Assembly: GCA_003542295.1 (NCBI GenBank)
Contig: DPKX01000018.1
Span: 2,020-8,476 of the forward strand
Length of the DNA stretch: 6,457 nucleotides
Direction: 5' to 3'
Source of the DNA: Candidatus Atribacter hydrocarboniphilus
GTDB lineage: Bacteria > Atribacterota > Atribacteria > Atribacterales > Atribacteraceae
Positions 5,950 through 6,457 of the stretch are shown here, piece after piece (positions within the stretch are counted from its first letter, which is position 1; the number at the start of each line of letters is the position of its first letter). The notes beneath the pieces were generated by a model. That model ran no database searches and was not told the DNA's origin. It worked only from the letters and a program-made list of their open reading frames with translations. Made by a program: the position numbers and the translations under genes.

Positions 5950-6002
5950 CCTCCTTGGTAGTTGTTTGAAATTATATTGAGCTGTCTGCCCTTCCAAGGA
6001 GG
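5950..6002 (-). promoter_or_regulatory. SD of the outer-membrane protein gene inside a 9-bp sequestering stem
   Basis: On the minus strand CCTCCTTGG (6002-5994) is the exact reverse complement of CCAAGGAGG (5958-5950), with a 35-base loop. The second arm contains the entire Shine-Dalgarno AAGGAGG, seven bases before ATG 5942. Pairing would hide the ribosome site. The inverted repeat is read directly; regulation is inferred. Confidence 0.6.
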
Positions 6003-6008
6003 GGTCAT

Positions 6009-6095
6009 TCAAGAGTCTCCATGTTTCCTCTTTCGATCCCTCTTGTGTTTCAGGCTTCCAGCTACTCTCTTCGTCTCCTCTCCTGGGCCTACCAA
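6009..6095 (-). CDS. Possible 28-aa leader peptide upstream of the outer-membrane protein gene
   Basis: A TTG at 6095 lies nine bases after AAAGGAGG (6112-6105), the best SD in the leader, and opens 28 codons ending in TGA at 6011-6009. The peptide begins MVGPGEETKRVAGS and is strongly basic in its second half (KHKRDRKRKHGDS). TGA is followed directly by an in-frame ATG (6008), and the anti-SD segment starts at 6002. A ribosome stopping there would cover the anti-SD and could free the downstream SD. Its basic composition may simply reflect purine-rich RNA, and TTG starts are weak, so I hold this as tentative. Confidence 0.25.
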   Translation of the reverse strand: MVGPGEETKRVAGSLKHKRDRKRKHGDS

Positions 6096-6131
6096 TTCGT
6101 TGCACCTCCTTTCATTGCCCTTTGGAGTTTG

Positions 6132-6145
6132 AGACGAGATCGTCT
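6132..6145. promoter_or_regulatory. 14-bp palindrome AGACGA-GA-TCGTCT in the early leader
   Basis: Two perfect six-base arms (6132-6137 and 6140-6145) flank two bases. It lies about 20-30 bases downstream of the predicted transcription start of the outer-membrane protein gene, a position suited to a repressor operator or to a 5'-end stabilising RNA hairpin (five pairs with a four-base loop). Confidence 0.4.
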
Positions 6146-6167
6146 TGTTTTTCATGCATTCATAAAT

Positions 6168-6196
6168 ACTATACGATAAAAAAGCAAAAATGACTA
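6168..6196 (-). promoter_or_regulatory. Candidate promoter of the outer-membrane protein gene
   Basis: On the minus strand, -35 TAGTCA (6196-6191; 4 of 6) and -10 TATAGT (6173-6168; 5 of 6) are 17 bp apart with a T-rich spacer. An A/T-rich stretch upstream (to about 6240) could act as an UP element. Transcription would begin near 6161. Confidence 0.45.
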
Positions 6197-6333
6197 CAAC
6201 TTTACCGAAAAAAAGTAAAGAAATAAAACAACTTAAAAAAAAGACTTAAACCTATAAAATCTATCTTTTCAAAATACCATAACAAATTATTGAAAAAATG
6301 AAAAGCCCCTAATTCCAAATTATTGAAAAAAAA
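6197..6333. other. AT-rich intergenic stretch with a 16-bp direct repeat
   Basis: No coding signal was found on either strand between the outer-membrane protein promoter and the stop of the upstream peptidase fragment. The 16-mer CAAATTATTGAAAAAA occurs exactly at 6283-6298 and 6316-6331, 33 bp apart. No GC-rich stem followed by a T-run is seen, so the terminator of the upstream gene is not identified. Confidence 0.6.
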
Positions 6334-6457
6334 CTATTTTTTTCTCAAGGCAAATAACTTTTGAATAACTTGATTCCACGACGTATCACGATTAAAGGCG
6401 AGTAGTTCATACTGTGGATTATAGGATTTATAGGGAAAATAAAGGCTTAAACCATGA
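6334..6457 (-). CDS. C-terminal end of a probable clostripain-family (C11) cysteine peptidase
   Basis: The minus-strand frame enters from the right edge and runs 40 codons to TAG at 6336-6334. The peptide starts HGLSLYFPYKSYNPQYELLA (cut at the window edge) and continues with FNRDTSWNQVIQKLFALRKK. A G-L-S-x-Y-F-P segment, then Y-x-x-L-x-F-x-x-D-T-x-W-x-x-x, is characteristic of the C-terminus of clostripain-related peptidases, which are usually secreted and cleave after Arg or Lys. The catalytic His and Cys lie outside the window, so activity cannot be judged. It is upstream of the outer-membrane protein gene on the same strand but separated from it by its own promoter and leader. Confidence 0.6.
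   Translation of the reverse strand, partial: HGLSLYFPYKSYNPQYELLAFNRDTSWNQVIQKLFALRKK

Larger units (their letters stand above)
5943..6161 (-). promoter_or_regulatory. Long structured 5' leader of the outer-membrane protein gene
   Basis: About 220 nt from the predicted start of transcription near 6161 to ATG 5942. It is purine-rich between about 6095 and 6010 (GGAGAGGAGACGAAGAGAG-type sequence) and unlike the AT-rich DNA upstream of it. It holds, in order, a 6-bp dyad AGACGA-nn-TCGTCT, an 11-base SD-like match GAAAGGAGGTG (6113-6103), a possible 28-codon leader ORF, an anti-SD segment, and the real SD. I recognise no known riboswitch class. It could serve mRNA stability, ribosome standby or translational control. 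Confidence 0.5.

Noticed and set aside
5943..6008. N-terminal extension of the outer-membrane protein to ATG 6008 (22 extra residues, MTPPWKGRQL...)
   Set aside because: The extension would bury the signal peptide, has no SD before it, and spans the perfect SD of ATG 5942.
5842..6105. 87-aa minus-strand ORF starting at GTG 6105 and running through the outer-membrane protein start in another frame
   Set aside because: The GTG lies inside the upstream SD-like sequence, and the second half is a frame-shifted shadow of the signal peptide and SLH codons.
6089..6115. Eight-codon mini-ORF MKGGATNW starting at ATG 6115
   Set aside because: It has no properly spaced SD and its codons are the SD-like sequence itself; too short to support without expression data.
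6325..6344. A/T-only inverted repeat around the peptidase stop codon as a terminator
   Set aside because: The stem is only A-T pairs around the TAG and is too weak to call a terminator.

Overview
The window looks like a chromosomal segment from a low-to-moderate GC diderm bacterium. Most of it is AT-rich. The one clearly richer gene encodes an outer-membrane protein with a signal peptide, an SLH domain, a coiled coil and a beta-barrel ending in Phe. That architecture is typical of diderms that tether the outer membrane through SLH porins (Negativicutes, Synergistota, Deinococcus-Thermus, Cyanobacteria, and probably Atribacterota). With a RecD2-type helicase and a bactofilin, I lean towards an uncultured-type lineage such as Atribacterota. 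This is inference; no rRNA or other phylogenetic marker is present.

Layout. At the left edge, on the minus strand, lie a truncated SfsA-family gene and a PrxQ/Bcp-type peroxiredoxin that overlap by 20 bp and are probably one transcript (peroxiredoxin first). A divergent intergenic region (814-1070) holds promoters for both directions. The plus-strand recD2 gene (1071-3242) fills the middle. It converges on a minus-strand bactofilin gene (3520-3966), and the gap between them is packed with short repeat-like, hairpin-forming sequences resembling dispersed intergenic repeats. A second structured spacer (3967-4211) ends in a textbook intrinsic terminator for the outer-membrane protein gene (4212-5942, minus strand). 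That gene has a leader of about 220 nt. The right edge holds the last 40 codons of a probable clostripain-family (C11) peptidase, minus strand.

Functional picture. The genes are mostly independent housekeeping or envelope functions: peroxide detoxification, DNA repair, a cytoskeletal scaffold, an abundant cell-wall-anchored outer-membrane porin, and a secreted-type protease tail. I see no phage, CRISPR, tRNA, rRNA or transposase, and no multi-gene novel system.

The most interesting signal is regulatory. The perfect Shine-Dalgarno of the outer-membrane protein gene lies entirely inside a 9-bp perfect inverted repeat with an upstream anti-SD segment. A second, even longer SD-like sequence further upstream could compete for the same segment and could drive a 28-codon leader ORF that ends seven bases before it. 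This has the geometry of a translational switch, but it is untested.
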